Assembly (NCBI GenBank): GCA_040403315.1
Contig: JBBAKX010000001.1
Location: 806,001 to 870,000 of the forward strand
Reading direction: 5' to 3'
DNA: 64,000 bases
Origin: CAMCXT01 sp040403315
GTDB lineage: Bacteria; Bacteroidota; Bacteroidia; M30B66
Positions within the stretch are counted from its first letter, which is position 1, and each line of letters opens with the position of its first letter. Positions 41,900-51,187 of the stretch are shown piece after piece. The position numbers were made by a program, and so were the translations under genes. Below the pieces are notes generated by a model that saw only the letters and a list, made by a program, of their open reading frames with translations, was not told where the DNA came from and ran no database searches.

Positions 41900-44287
41900 C
41901 TATTTGAATTTAACCGTCAGCTCAACTCGACGGTTTCTTTGTTTGCCAGCATCTGTAGCATTGCTTTCCAACGGTCGGGTTTCGCCGAACCACTCTGGCT
42001 TGACGCTTTTCTCCACAACTCCTCGATCAACCAGGTATTTCTGAATTGCCAAGGCGCGATTCTTTGATAACAACATGTTAGACTCCGGCTTTCCCGAATT
42101 ATCGGTATGGCCCGAAATAATCAATTGCCAGTTTGGCTTCTTCTTTATCAACGTTGCTAGATTGTTGAGCGATTCAAAAGACTCCGGACGAATGATCGCT
42201 TTCCCTGATTCAAACTCTAAGTTTTCGAAAGCAGTTTGCAAAATTTCGGTTTCTTCCTTCTTCAGTTCAGGACATCCATTATTCTCTATTGAACCAGGAA
42301 CCGTTGGACATTTATCCAATACATCTGGAACATTGTCTTTATCTGTATCGTCGTATGGGCAACCTCTGTTAACGAACGGTCCAGCAATTTCAGGGCAATC
42401 ATCCTGCTCATCCTTGATCCCATCTTTGTCTTTGTCCATTTCGGGGCAACCATTTTTTTCTTTAGGGCCGGCCAATTCTGGGCATCTATCAGTTTGATCA
42501 GGAAGGCTATCTCCATCTGTGTCTGGGCATCCACCAAAAATCTTCAATCCTTTTCGGTCCGGACATTCATCTTCCTTATCTGGAATAGAATCCAAATCAC
42601 GATCCGGACAACCTTTGAATATTTTCAATCCTAAAGCATTCGGACATTCATCTTCATTATCTGGAATTGAATCGAGGTCGCGATCGGGACAACCTTTCAG
42701 GAATCTCAATCCTGCCATATCGGGGCATAAGTCAAACTTATCCGCAATCTGATCTCCATCTTTATCGGGGCAACCGTTTAAAATTGCCAAGCCTGGTTCC
42801 AAAGGGCAATCATCTTGGTTATCGGATATGCCATCTTTGTCTCGATCGGGACAACCATTCATTTCTATTGAACCAGCTTCGTCGGGACATCTGTCTTTTT
42901 TATTCGGGATTCCATCCTTGTCATTGTCGCAATAACTTGGGCGGTCTTCTTCATAATCTGAAACAAATGTGATCCCCGCCTGAAGATGCAAACTGCGTGT
43001 GTTATACTGCCCGAAAACTCCTAAAATATTATCGGTAGCCACTTGAATCTGCGTTAAGCCAAGATTGAAGGTAAACCCTGTGCCTAAATTTGAAACTGTA
43101 TTGTTAATGTAAGACCAATTTGCATTGAATTCCAGTATGCCATTGAAGCGCTTGGTGTAGCCAATTGATGCAGCTGGTTGAAATCTTCCGCGGAAAAATC
43201 TCCCCATAAATAGGAGTGATACATCGTTGTCTTTATTATAAGTATAGCGAGAAGTGAGGTAAAAGCGAGAAGGTAGATTGGTCGAATAGCTTTCGTTTCG
43301 TTGCTTGATACTGAAGATTTCTGATAGTGAATCGAGCAAATTTTGGAAGCTATCTTGTAAACTGTCTGTACTGTTTATGAAAAACTGATTGATCGGAATT
43401 CCTTTGAAAGTGAAATCTTCGATCTGGTTATAGTAATTAACAGGTTTGTAATTCCATCTGATTCGCCCGATGTCGAGGACACTCACTCCGAAATTCAATT
43501 GATCATTGTATTGGTAAACAGCTCCTAAATCTGCTGCCCAACCGCGGTTACCTCGCTCAAACAAATACGAAAAAGCACTTAATGAATCGGTTGTGAAATC
43601 ATCGAGTCCAGAGGTGTTGATCAAGATATCTGAGTTTCCGCTTAGGTCGAATGTAATGTCATCGGTTCGGAAGTTTATTGTACTTCTGTCAATATCGATA
43701 TTTTCCATCCCATAAAGTAACTTGGCCGAAATTCCTCCCCTTAACTTGCACCCAAAATTTCGAGAAACCCCAATGGCATACTCTCGGTAATGGGTCGTAT
43801 TTAATCTGAGGTCGCCCAAATTCGTGGTTTCGCCTATCGTTGGACCGTTACCGTAAACTCCGAGTTCGAAAAGTTCTTTTCTAAATTGGCTTCTTAGAGC
43901 GAATTTTTCGGTGATGTTTGCCGATAAATAATATTTGCCTTCTAGCCACCCAAAGTTGAGAAGATCCGTTTGTGCAAATGCATTGATTGATGGTCGAGCA
44001 TTCATTTTGCTAATCAAACCATCAAAGTCGAAGTAAATTGAATCTGTATTGGATTTCTGGCGGATAAAATCCCGATAAGTAAAGCTGTTATTGCCAAATG
44101 ATGCTGAGGAGTTTGAAATCACCGGCAAACCAATATAAAGGTCAACCATGGGCATTGTTGCAGGATTCACGCGCAAGCCATGAGGTGAAAAGGTTTGGTG
44201 CACCAGTGTAAAATCGCTCTGACAAGTTGCTTTCAAGCCAATAAATAGGAGGCTAAAACAAAGAAAGGTTCTTAAAATCTGGTGCAT
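41900..44287 (-). CDS. DUF5723 / TSP3-repeat / OmpA-family outer membrane protein
   Basis: A 795-residue protein in three parts. After a signal peptide (to about residue 22) comes a beta-strand-rich DUF5723 domain (about 25-450; HQTFSPHGLRVNPATMPMVD, NFGVSVLDIGRIRWNY). Then eight thrombospondin type 3 (calcium-binding) repeats of about 27 residues follow (CPDRDLDSIPDKEDECPD and similar, about 452-670), then an OmpA C-terminal peptidoglycan-binding domain with ISGHTDNSGKPESN. DUF5723 may be a beta-barrel; the whole would link the outer membrane to the cell wall. The first base overlaps the stop of the upstream lipoprotein gene (TGATG). Confidence 0.92.
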   Translation of the reverse strand: MHQILRTFLCFSLLFIGLKATCQSDFTLVHQTFSPHGLRVNPATMPMVDLYIGLPVISNSSASFGNNSFTYRDFIRQKSNTDSIYFDFDGLISKMNARPSINAFAQTDLLNFGWLEGKYYLSANITEKFALRSQFRKELFELGVYGNGPTIGETTNLGDLRLNTTHYREYAIGVSRNFGCKLRGGISAKLLYGMENIDIDRSTINFRTDDITFDLSGNSDILINTSGLDDFTTDSLSAFSYLFERGNRGWAADLGAVYQYNDQLNFGVSVLDIGRIRWNYKPVNYYNQIEDFTFKGIPINQFFINSTDSLQDSFQNLLDSLSEIFSIKQRNESYSTNLPSRFYLTSRYTYNKDNDVSLLFMGRFFRGRFQPAASIGYTKRFNGILEFNANWSYINNTVSNLGTGFTFNLGLTQIQVATDNILGVFGQYNTRSLHLQAGITFVSDYEEDRPSYCDNDKDGIPNKKDRCPDEAGSIEMNGCPDRDKDGISDNQDDCPLEPGLAILNGCPDKDGDQIADKFDLCPDMAGLRFLKGCPDRDLDSIPDNEDECPNALGLKIFKGCPDRDLDSIPDKEDECPDRKGLKIFGGCPDTDGDSLPDQTDRCPELAGPKEKNGCPEMDKDKDGIKDEQDDCPEIAGPFVNRGCPYDDTDKDNVPDVLDKCPTVPGSIENNGCPELKKEETEILQTAFENLEFESGKAIIRPESFESLNNLATLIKKKPNWQLIISGHTDNSGKPESNMLLSKNRALAIQKYLVDRGVVEKSVKPEWFGETRPLESNATDAGKQRNRRVELTVKFK
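42270..42931 (-). repeat. Tandem array of ~81-bp units coding TSP3 repeats
   Basis: Eight in-frame units encode the calcium-binding TSP3 array. Units 4 and 5 (CPDRDLDSIPDNEDECP / CPDRDLDSIPDKEDECP) are nearly identical in DNA, suggesting recent duplication, while the outer units have diverged. The array could expand or shrink by recombination. Confidence 0.85.
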
Positions 44288-45960
44288 CAGAATGATTTTC
44301 GCACTTGAATTCTTGCGCCTAATCGCAATTGTAAACGGTTGCTCTCAAATACTTTAACAATATCAAGCGCTTGGTTGAAGGTCGTGAATTCGGCAGTAAT
44401 AAGGAGTGCATCTGCCTCTCCTTCAACGATATTTGCCCACCGAATTCTGTCGATTGTCGCGTCGTTAATTCTCTGTGATGGTGTGGTAACTAGACCCGAC
44501 GCATTGGTTATACCTGAAGCTAAAACAAGTCTATTGCCAGTGTTGAATAAGGAATCTATTTTAGTTAAAGAGGTGGTTTGGCCTAAACCGTTGATGTTTT
44601 TTCTGCAGAAGTAAATTTGAACACGACTTTCTGTTGGAAAGCTATTCAAGGTATTGAGCCTGATTAATCCAGATTCTATGTCACTAGTTATTCCGGCGAA
44701 ATCAAAATCCAAGGTATCAACTAGGAGAAGTTTCAAGGTTAAGCCATTGAGTGGAAGTTTCAAGTCTGTTCGAATTCCGATTCTGCTGGTGTCGTACAAA
44801 AATCCCCATTCGGATGGACTTACATTTGGTGCTAAGTTGGCTTCTGTAACAATCGACCTTGGAAGGGCATTCACTACATTTTGAATATTCGACCCATTTA
44901 AAATATTTAGGTCAATGATTTGAGTTTCCGGCTCAGCTGAAAGTAAATTTTGAGGAGGAAGTGTTATCGTTTGATTGTAATTGGAAGCCTGAATCTGGGG
45001 TATGGAAAATCCCGGACGAATAGCTTCAATATCGGTAATTGAAGTGCTCACTGGAAGTCCAGTTGAATTAAATAAACTTACAGTGGCTGATGGTTCCTCA
45101 AAATTCAAATCGATGGCCTCAATAGCATTTCTAAAGATGCCCACAAACATTGTGTCGCGTGTTACAATTGGCATCTGCAATCCAGCAAAATAACCCGAAA
45201 GCCTCTTAAACTTGGGATCCAATATTTCCACATCAGCTTGAAATTGGTTGGCCGTAGGAATTGCAGCAGAATTACTTCTTGTAACGGTTATGTAGAATTT
45301 TAGCTCTATGTTTTCTGAACTACCAATGATAAAGGCCCCGTTTAGATTTCTACTAAGCTCGTTGGATAGGGGAGTGGTTCCAGAAGAATTGAATGTTAGG
45401 TTCTGCGAAAACGCTTGCCCATTGATGAAAAGCTGAGGGATTTCAGTACGAATGATACAGTTTTGTGGAACCTGTGATGTGATTTTCACATTGAGAATGC
45501 CTGATTTGAGGAATGCAGTATCAAGCAAAGCTGCAGCGTTCAACTGATTGTCGAGACTATAATTGAAAGTAAATGAACTTGAATCGGTGATAGTGTTTCC
45601 TATGGTTAATATCCCGTTGAATGCATTGGTATTGTTTGCATCTAACGATGGATTCACAGCCTCCGAGAATGCAGGAAGGGTAAGTAATTCTTCTCCCCGT
45701 TGGGTATAATTAAAGCTGGAGTAGATAATTTCAATGATGTTATTTGCACCAACACCAACGGTTACATCGCTATCTTTTTGTGTGGCAATATCTTGGATGC
45801 TTAGATCTGAAAAAACAATTGGAAAGGCTAAATCAGGCGCCCACTCTGAATCTGAGAGTTTATTGAAATCGTCTTTCAGACAACCGCTCACAGCGAAAAG
45901 CACAAAGAGTACCGCCGCGATTTTTGCAATGTTGTGGTTTAGCAAAATATATGGTTTCAA
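44287..45960 (-). CDS. Large lipoprotein of unknown function, partner of the OmpA-family gene
   Basis: A 557-residue protein with a lipoprotein signal (IAAVLFVLFAVSGC, lipobox AVSGC, Cys27). The rest is beta-rich, with no domain I recognise; phrases such as APDLAFPIVFSDLSIQDI and repeated Asn/Ser/Thr stretches suggest an extracellular or periplasmic beta structure. The start appears to be TTG at 45960, since there is no suitable ATG and the signal peptide fits. It lies 52 bp after rnhB, and its stop overlaps the start of the OmpA-family gene, so both should be made together. Confidence 0.75.
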   Translation of the reverse strand: MKPYILLNHNIAKIAAVLFVLFAVSGCLKDDFNKLSDSEWAPDLAFPIVFSDLSIQDIATQKDSDVTVGVGANNIIEIIYSSFNYTQRGEELLTLPAFSEAVNPSLDANNTNAFNGILTIGNTITDSSSFTFNYSLDNQLNAAALLDTAFLKSGILNVKITSQVPQNCIIRTEIPQLFINGQAFSQNLTFNSSGTTPLSNELSRNLNGAFIIGSSENIELKFYITVTRSNSAAIPTANQFQADVEILDPKFKRLSGYFAGLQMPIVTRDTMFVGIFRNAIEAIDLNFEEPSATVSLFNSTGLPVSTSITDIEAIRPGFSIPQIQASNYNQTITLPPQNLLSAEPETQIIDLNILNGSNIQNVVNALPRSIVTEANLAPNVSPSEWGFLYDTSRIGIRTDLKLPLNGLTLKLLLVDTLDFDFAGITSDIESGLIRLNTLNSFPTESRVQIYFCRKNINGLGQTTSLTKIDSLFNTGNRLVLASGITNASGLVTTPSQRINDATIDRIRWANIVEGEADALLITAEFTTFNQALDIVKVFESNRLQLRLGARIQVRKSF

Positions 45961-46012
45961 GTTTCTGCCAGATTGGTATTGGAAAATTAGACAAATTTTC
46001 TGGCGCAGTGTT

Positions 46013-46624
46013 TCAGATAAACAGTTGAAGTTGTTTGTTTTTCAACGTGAAGGTTTTCCTATGGTAGCACGTTATTCCAATTGATTCGATAGCCTTTCTG
46101 TGAATTTCTGTACCGTAACCTTTGTTTTTATCCCATCCGTAATCACCAAATTCTGCATGTAGCTTTTTCATTAAATCATCCCGATAGGTTTTGGCTAAAA
46201 CAGAAGCTGCTGCTATATGAAGGAATTTCCCATCACCTTCTACTATTGTTTGGTGCTCGACTTCTTGGTAGGGTTTAAATCTGTTGCCATCAATTAACAA
46301 AAATGCGGGTTCTTGTTTCAAACCACTAATTGCTCGGTGCATCGCCAGAAATGTTGCTTGAAGAATATTAATCTGATCAATTTCTTCGGCGCTAGCCTCC
46401 GCAATGCAATATGCAAGTGCTTCTTTGCGAATTACGCTTTGAAGAATGTCGCGATTTTTTTCTGTCATCTTTTTGGAATCGTTCAGCAAAGGATGGTAGA
46501 AGTCTTCAGGAAGAATCACTGCCGCAGCGACTACCGGACCAGCCAAACAACCACGTCCAGCTTCATCTACACCCACTTCTGGTATGTTCTTCTGAAATCT
46601 GGGTAGTAACACGTGTTTCTCCAT
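46013..46624 (-). CDS. rnhB: Ribonuclease HII
   Basis: RNase HII removes ribonucleotides from RNA/DNA hybrids. The 203-residue product has the catalytic DEAGRG (Asp20-Glu21 in VGVDEAGRGCLAGP), the DSKKMTEKNR segment, LLIDGNRF and the late DDLMKKLHAEF. It is full length. It is divergent from the PKD/T9SS gene at 46667 (42 bp between starts) and is followed by the lipoprotein-OmpA pair. Confidence 0.96.
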   Translation of the reverse strand: MEKHVLLPRFQKNIPEVGVDEAGRGCLAGPVVAAAVILPEDFYHPLLNDSKKMTEKNRDILQSVIRKEALAYCIAEASAEEIDQINILQATFLAMHRAISGLKQEPAFLLIDGNRFKPYQEVEHQTIVEGDGKFLHIAAASVLAKTYRDDLMKKLHAEFGDYGWDKNKGYGTEIHRKAIESIGITCYHRKTFTLKNKQLQLFI

Positions 46625-46666
46625 TGGCTTGCGTGGTAAATTTCAGAAAATTCTTAATATTGGACT

Positions 46667-48490
46667 ATGGCTAAAATCTTTACTTTTTTCATTTGCTTCC
46701 TTTCAGCAACTTTGCTTCAAGCACAATGTCCTGGATGTATTGTTAACACTGCTTGTACGGCAACACCTGCAGCCCCATCTCTTTGTCCGGAAACTCTTCC
46801 CGACGCTATCCAAGGCGAACCCTATGAAATAGATGCGACCTTTTTCATGCCACAGCAGTTTACCGATCCAGGTTCAGGTTTCGATGTAACCTTGGCCTCA
46901 ATTACCATTGCTACAATCGGTGGTTTACCTCCAGGTCTTTCAGCAACCACCAACGATGCCGATAATTTTTATGAAATCACCTCCGATCCTCTAACGCAAC
47001 GTGGCTGTGTAAAAATTTGCGGAATTCCAACGGCTATTGGTTTCTACACAGTTTCGGTAAACGTGATCGCCTCAGTTTCTGCTCCAATCAGCACAGAAGC
47101 GCCTCAAAGTTTTACGCTCCCACTGGCTGTTGTACCCGGAGGTTCGGGCAATGCAGGTTTCTCACTTTCTCCAAATTCAGGATGCGATTCAATCAATGTG
47201 GAATTCCAAGCGCTCATAAGCAGTCCAAACCAACCTGTTGAATACCTCTGGGATTTTGGCAACGGTCAAACATCAACTGCATTTACTCCAGAAGATCAGT
47301 TTTATTCGGTCGCCGATACGTATTATGTTTCACTCCAAACCAATCTGCTCAATTATGTTGTAACAGGAGTGTCTTACACTTCAACAGGTGACAACTGGTG
47401 TGGCGATGTTGAAGAGCCTTCATTTCCTTTTGTAGGCTGCACTGGAAGTCCCGATATTTATTACGAACTGTCGAATGGTGGATCAACTTTTTCAGGGCCA
47501 ACGCAAGACAACAACAACAGTTACAGTCAATCGGACGCCTCTATCACTATAACCGAAACTGCTCTAAGCATTAATTTCTTCGATGAGGATGTGGTTTCCC
47601 AAAATGATGCACTTGGAACTGCTGTCGTTCAATTTCAGCAGCCAGGAGTTTACTCATTTAATACGGGAGCTGGTTTCGGAACTGTTACTATTGGAACGAC
47701 AGTTGGAATTTCATTTGTGCACAATGATACCATCGTAGTGCATCCATCTCCGGAAGCTCCTTCAATTACGTCAACAGCCTTATCGGTTTGCGAAGGCGAT
47801 TCTGTTACCCTCACTTTGCCACCAGCCGCTTTTTACCAATGGTTACTCAATGGTGAAACAGTGTTGAGTGCAAACAACGACTCTTTAATTGTAAACGAAG
47901 CGGGGTCTTGGTCGGCAGAAATCCGATCAGAAGCCGGATGTCTTGCTATTTCTGATACGCTAACCACAGAAATAATTTCATATCCAGAACAACCAACAGT
48001 TTTCGTAAATCCGGTGAATGGTTCGTTTTTCTTTAATCCAGGTTCTGGCTTCGATTGGATTTGGTTGTTCGAAGGCGATACATTATTAGGAACTCAGAAT
48101 CAACCAAACTTCTTCCCAACAGAAATTGGAAATTATAGTGTTGTAGTTAGCGCCAATCCAGCTTGTGTGCTTTATTCCGAAGAACAGTACTTTACTAACT
48201 TAGGAACTGAAGCCGCATCGGATCTTGAAGTTAAAATTTATCCGCAGCCATTTCAAGTAGGATTCTTAAATATCGAATCCAATTGGATTGAATCGGGTGA
48301 AGTTAAAATTCTTGTGCTCGATATAACTGGTCGACAAGTGTTCGCACAAAGTACAAATGCCACAGCAGGTAACTTGAGCGTTTTCATTGATCAACAAGTT
48401 TCAGGAATTTACCTGTTGAGGATGGAGCAAGATGGAAAAATCGCTTCTCAAAGGTTGATCATTTCAGCATCGGCGCCCGGTTCAAACTGA
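46667..48490 (+). CDS. T9SS-exported PKD protein with cysteine-rich N-terminus
   Basis: A 607-residue surface protein. A signal peptide (FFICFLSATLLQAQ) is followed by a cysteine-rich start (CPGCIVNTACTATPAAPSLC) and a putative Ig-like region up to about 160. A PKD motif (VEYLWDFGNGQTSTAFTPED) follows, then an unusual acidic stretch (SPDIYYEL, INFFDEDVVSQNDALGTAVV) that looks like a C2-type calcium domain, a further Ig-like unit (CEGDSVTLTLPPAAFYQWLL) and a T9SS type A sorting domain (VKIYPQPFQVGFLNIES to the end). The function is probably adhesion or display. It overlaps the converging regulator gene by about 43 bp. Confidence 0.85.
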   Translation: MAKIFTFFICFLSATLLQAQCPGCIVNTACTATPAAPSLCPETLPDAIQGEPYEIDATFFMPQQFTDPGSGFDVTLASITIATIGGLPPGLSATTNDADNFYEITSDPLTQRGCVKICGIPTAIGFYTVSVNVIASVSAPISTEAPQSFTLPLAVVPGGSGNAGFSLSPNSGCDSINVEFQALISSPNQPVEYLWDFGNGQTSTAFTPEDQFYSVADTYYVSLQTNLLNYVVTGVSYTSTGDNWCGDVEEPSFPFVGCTGSPDIYYELSNGGSTFSGPTQDNNNSYSQSDASITITETALSINFFDEDVVSQNDALGTAVVQFQQPGVYSFNTGAGFGTVTIGTTVGISFVHNDTIVVHPSPEAPSITSTALSVCEGDSVTLTLPPAAFYQWLLNGETVLSANNDSLIVNEAGSWSAEIRSEAGCLAISDTLTTEIISYPEQPTVFVNPVNGSFFFNPGSGFDWIWLFEGDTLLGTQNQPNFFPTEIGNYSVVVSANPACVLYSEEQYFTNLGTEAASDLEVKIYPQPFQVGFLNIESNWIESGEVKILVLDITGRQVFAQSTNATAGNLSVFIDQQVSGIYLLRMEQDGKIASQRLIISASAPGSN

Positions 48491-49170
48491 TAGCCGACAC
48501 TTCTGATCGAAAGAAAGTACTTGGGTTCGCGCGGATTAGGCTCAAAATACTTTCTGAAACTCAGGATAAAATTATCGATCGTTCTGGTAGAAGGAAAAAT
48601 ATCATATCCCCAAACCTTTTCTAGAATCTGCTTTCTCGAAACTACCTCGCCTTTTCGTTCTATAAGCAATTTCAAGAGCATCATCTCTTTTTTTGTAAGG
48701 GTGATTTGTTCTCCTTTGGCAGTTGTTATTTTGTACTGACTGAATTGCACTTCATTACCTCCGAAGCGATAGGCCGCAAAATCGCTTGTGTTTCGTCGAC
48801 GATCAAGGCCTCGCTTTATTAGAGATTGAACCCTGAGTAGCAGTTCTTCTAAATTAAATGGCTTGGCGAGATAATCATCAGCGCCGATTTTTAAACCCAA
48901 AACACGATCGATGCTGGTGTTTTTCGCTGTGAGGAAAATTATCGGCACTTCATCATTCTCCAAGCGAACCGATTCGCAAATTGCAAAACCGTCTAATTCT
49001 GGAAGCATCACGTCTAGAATCAACAAGTCGAATCGCTCATTCAAGGCCCGGTTAAGTGCAGTTTTTCCGTCTTTGGCAACAACCACTTGGTAACCTTCCA
49101 TCTCAAGATTGAGGCTGATCATATCCCGAAGGCTCTCTTCGTCTTCTGCAAGAAGAATTCTATAACTCAT
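48448..49170 (-). CDS. OmpR-family response regulator
   Basis: A 240-residue regulator with a receiver domain (acidic pair in LLAEDEESLRD; phospho-acceptor Asp53 in LLILDVMLPELDG; conserved Lys in YLAKPFNLEELL) and a C-terminal winged helix (LTKKEMMLLKLLIERKGEVV, then ILEKVWGYDIFPSTRTIDN). The start at 49170 (MSYRILLAEDEE) is supported by a promoter at 49199-49229 upstream of it; the frame runs open to 49287 but that includes the promoter. No histidine kinase gene is adjacent, so it is an orphan regulator in this window. Its 3' end overlaps the preceding gene on the other strand. Confidence 0.93.
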   Translation of the reverse strand: MSYRILLAEDEESLRDMISLNLEMEGYQVVVAKDGKTALNRALNERFDLLILDVMLPELDGFAICESVRLENDEVPIIFLTAKNTSIDRVLGLKIGADDYLAKPFNLEELLLRVQSLIKRGLDRRRNTSDFAAYRFGGNEVQFSQYKITTAKGEQITLTKKEMMLLKLLIERKGEVVSRKQILEKVWGYDIFPSTRTIDNFILSFRKYFEPNPREPKYFLSIRSVGYQFEPGADAEMINL

Positions 49171-49198
49171 GTCTATCTGTTTCTCTTGGCGATGCTTG

Positions 49199-49229
49199 CA
49201 AAGGTATATTGAATGCGATGTGTTCACAA
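49199..49229 (-). promoter_or_regulatory. Promoter of the OmpR-family regulator
   Basis: On the minus strand TTG (49229-49227) is followed after 20 bp by TACCTTTG (49206-49199), a good consensus fit. The start codon lies about 28 bp downstream. Confidence 0.75.
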
Positions 49230-49328
49230 CTGAACATTCAACCACAAATCCCGTAGATGGAAATGGGTATTTTTGCTCAAACATCAAATTTGTTACTTCG
49301 TTTTACCGCTCGCTAAGCGCATTGTCCT

Positions 49329-51128
49329 ATGAAAAATATTATCCTTCTTTTTATTGTACTATTTTCTATTCAACTTTCTGCTCAACGCAATTGCGGAACG
49401 GTTCAATACCTGAAAGATAAACAAATGCAAGATCCAGGTATAGAATCCCGCATGCAACTTATGAATCAACAAATTCAGCAGATTACGACCTCTAAAGACG
49501 GAAAAACTAGCCGAAATGTAATCCGCATTCCAGTTGTTGTTCATGTGGTTTACAAACTAACAGTTCAGAATATTTCAGACGCGCAAATTCAGTCGCAAAT
49601 CGACGTGCTAAACGAAGATTACAAAAGACTCAATCCTGACGCCTCTCAGGTTCCTCCACCATACGAACCTTTGGCAGCCAATTGTGAAATTGAATTTTGT
49701 CTAGCAAGCCGAGATCCAAATGGGCAAGCAACCAATGGAATTACGCGCACACTGACTACCGCAAACACCTTTTCAATTAACGACGCTGTAAAAAGATCTG
49801 TTACCGGAGGAAAGGACGCTTGGCCAACTGATAAATACTTGAACATCTGGGTATGTAATCTCTCGAACCCTTTGTTAGGATTTGCTACACTTCCGGGAAC
49901 GGTGAATGCCAGTTTGGATGGCGTCGTAATCGCATATAAATATTTTGGTCGCATTGGAAGCGTTGAATCTCCTTACAACAAAGGAAGAACGGCTACTCAT
50001 GAAGTAGGTCATTGGCTCAATCTTCTTCATATCTGGGGTGATGATGAAGGTTCTGTTGATGCATGCGCAGGAACCGACCAAGTAAACGACACGCCCAATC
50101 AAGAGGATGAGAATTATGGTTGTCCTACTTTCCCTCAAGAGTCGTGCAGTAACGATGGCGATATGTCGATGAATTACATGGATTATGTGAATGATGCCTG
50201 CATGTATATGTTCACCACCGGTCAAGGAGAAAGAATGCGAACTACAGTGGAAAATTTTAGAAGCGGATTGCTTACTTCCAGTGGATGTTTAACCGCATTG
50301 GCACCGTCCGACTGCGACACATTGAACAACATAACTGGAGGTGATGGATTAGTGTATTACTCTATAAATGAAGTATTGCCTGAAGAAACAGGCTACTTAA
50401 CAGGAACCAGTAGTTTGGGATACAAAGCCTTTGCAGAAAAATTCAATTCGCCCGAAGATCAAATTATCAATAGCCTGAGGTTCGACTTTGCAATAGCATC
50501 TGCACAAAACCCAAATACATTGATTACAGCAGTAGTATGGGATGCAAGCGGCCCTGGTGGCGGCCCCGGGAATTCTTTACAGGAAAGCACATTTGCACTC
50601 AGCGATGTGATTGTGAATGTAGACAATTTTACTTTCACAGATGTGTATTTCCCGAATCCACCTGTAGTAAACGGAGATTATTATGTAGGTTTTATCCTAA
50701 GTGCGACGGTAGGCGATACCCTTGCAATTTATTCCAATCAAATCGACAAAGTGAATACCAATACTGCATGGTGCAGAGATGCAGCAGGATTATGGTATGA
50801 ATACAGTGATCAAACTTCATTTGGTCAGGCTATTTCATTGGCTGTGCGTCCTATTCAGTGTATTCCTGTGGCTGTAGAGAAGATAAAACCAATGGCGTTG
50901 AAGGTCTATCCAAATCCAAGCGATCAATTGATAAATATTGTTGCAGGTGATGGTCCGAAGTCTTGGACGCTCTTGTCTGCAGATGGCCGTTTGGTGAATG
51001 AAGGTGCAGTTTCCAATCTTGTTGAATTCCAAATTTCGACAGCCTCAATTCCTTCCGGCGTTTATTTTTTAAGGTTGCAGGAATCGAATGATGTGAAAGT
51101 TGTTCGAATTCTAATTTCGCACCCTTAA
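49329..51128 (+). CDS. T9SS-exported M43-family metalloprotease
   Basis: A 599-residue secreted zinc protease of the pappalysin-like M43 family. After a signal peptide (IILLFIVLFSIQLSA) and a pro-region, the catalytic domain has HEVGHWLNLLH (zinc ligands His224, His228, His234) and the downstream MDYVNDACMYMFTTGQGERM, where the Met-turn is MDY. A non-catalytic region of about 200 residues follows, then a T9SS type A sorting domain (LKVYPNPSDQLINIV to the end). A second member of the family is at 54757-56868. Confidence 0.93.
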   Translation: MKNIILLFIVLFSIQLSAQRNCGTVQYLKDKQMQDPGIESRMQLMNQQIQQITTSKDGKTSRNVIRIPVVVHVVYKLTVQNISDAQIQSQIDVLNEDYKRLNPDASQVPPPYEPLAANCEIEFCLASRDPNGQATNGITRTLTTANTFSINDAVKRSVTGGKDAWPTDKYLNIWVCNLSNPLLGFATLPGTVNASLDGVVIAYKYFGRIGSVESPYNKGRTATHEVGHWLNLLHIWGDDEGSVDACAGTDQVNDTPNQEDENYGCPTFPQESCSNDGDMSMNYMDYVNDACMYMFTTGQGERMRTTVENFRSGLLTSSGCLTALAPSDCDTLNNITGGDGLVYYSINEVLPEETGYLTGTSSLGYKAFAEKFNSPEDQIINSLRFDFAIASAQNPNTLITAVVWDASGPGGGPGNSLQESTFALSDVIVNVDNFTFTDVYFPNPPVVNGDYYVGFILSATVGDTLAIYSNQIDKVNTNTAWCRDAAGLWYEYSDQTSFGQAISLAVRPIQCIPVAVEKIKPMALKVYPNPSDQLINIVAGDGPKSWTLLSADGRLVNEGAVSNLVEFQISTASIPSGVYFLRLQESNDVKVVRILISHP

Positions 51129-51168
51129 ATTCTCCTAGAATCAGAACCCAAAGGTGATTTGCTTGTTG

Positions 51169-51176
51169 TACTTTTG
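51169..51176 (+). promoter_or_regulatory. -7 box upstream of mqnE
   Basis: TACTTTTG lies 11 bp before the mqnE ATG and continues into GCAGG, like the -7 boxes of recR, mtaB and rbfA. No -33 TTG is seen at the usual distance. Confidence 0.5.
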
Positions 51177-51187
51177 CAGGTATCAAC

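Noticed and set aside
42270..42931. Repeated units that could be taken for a CRISPR array or intergenic repeat
   Set aside because: The units are in frame, all coding, and translate into TSP3 calcium-binding repeats. There are no conserved direct repeats with unique spacers and no cas genes.
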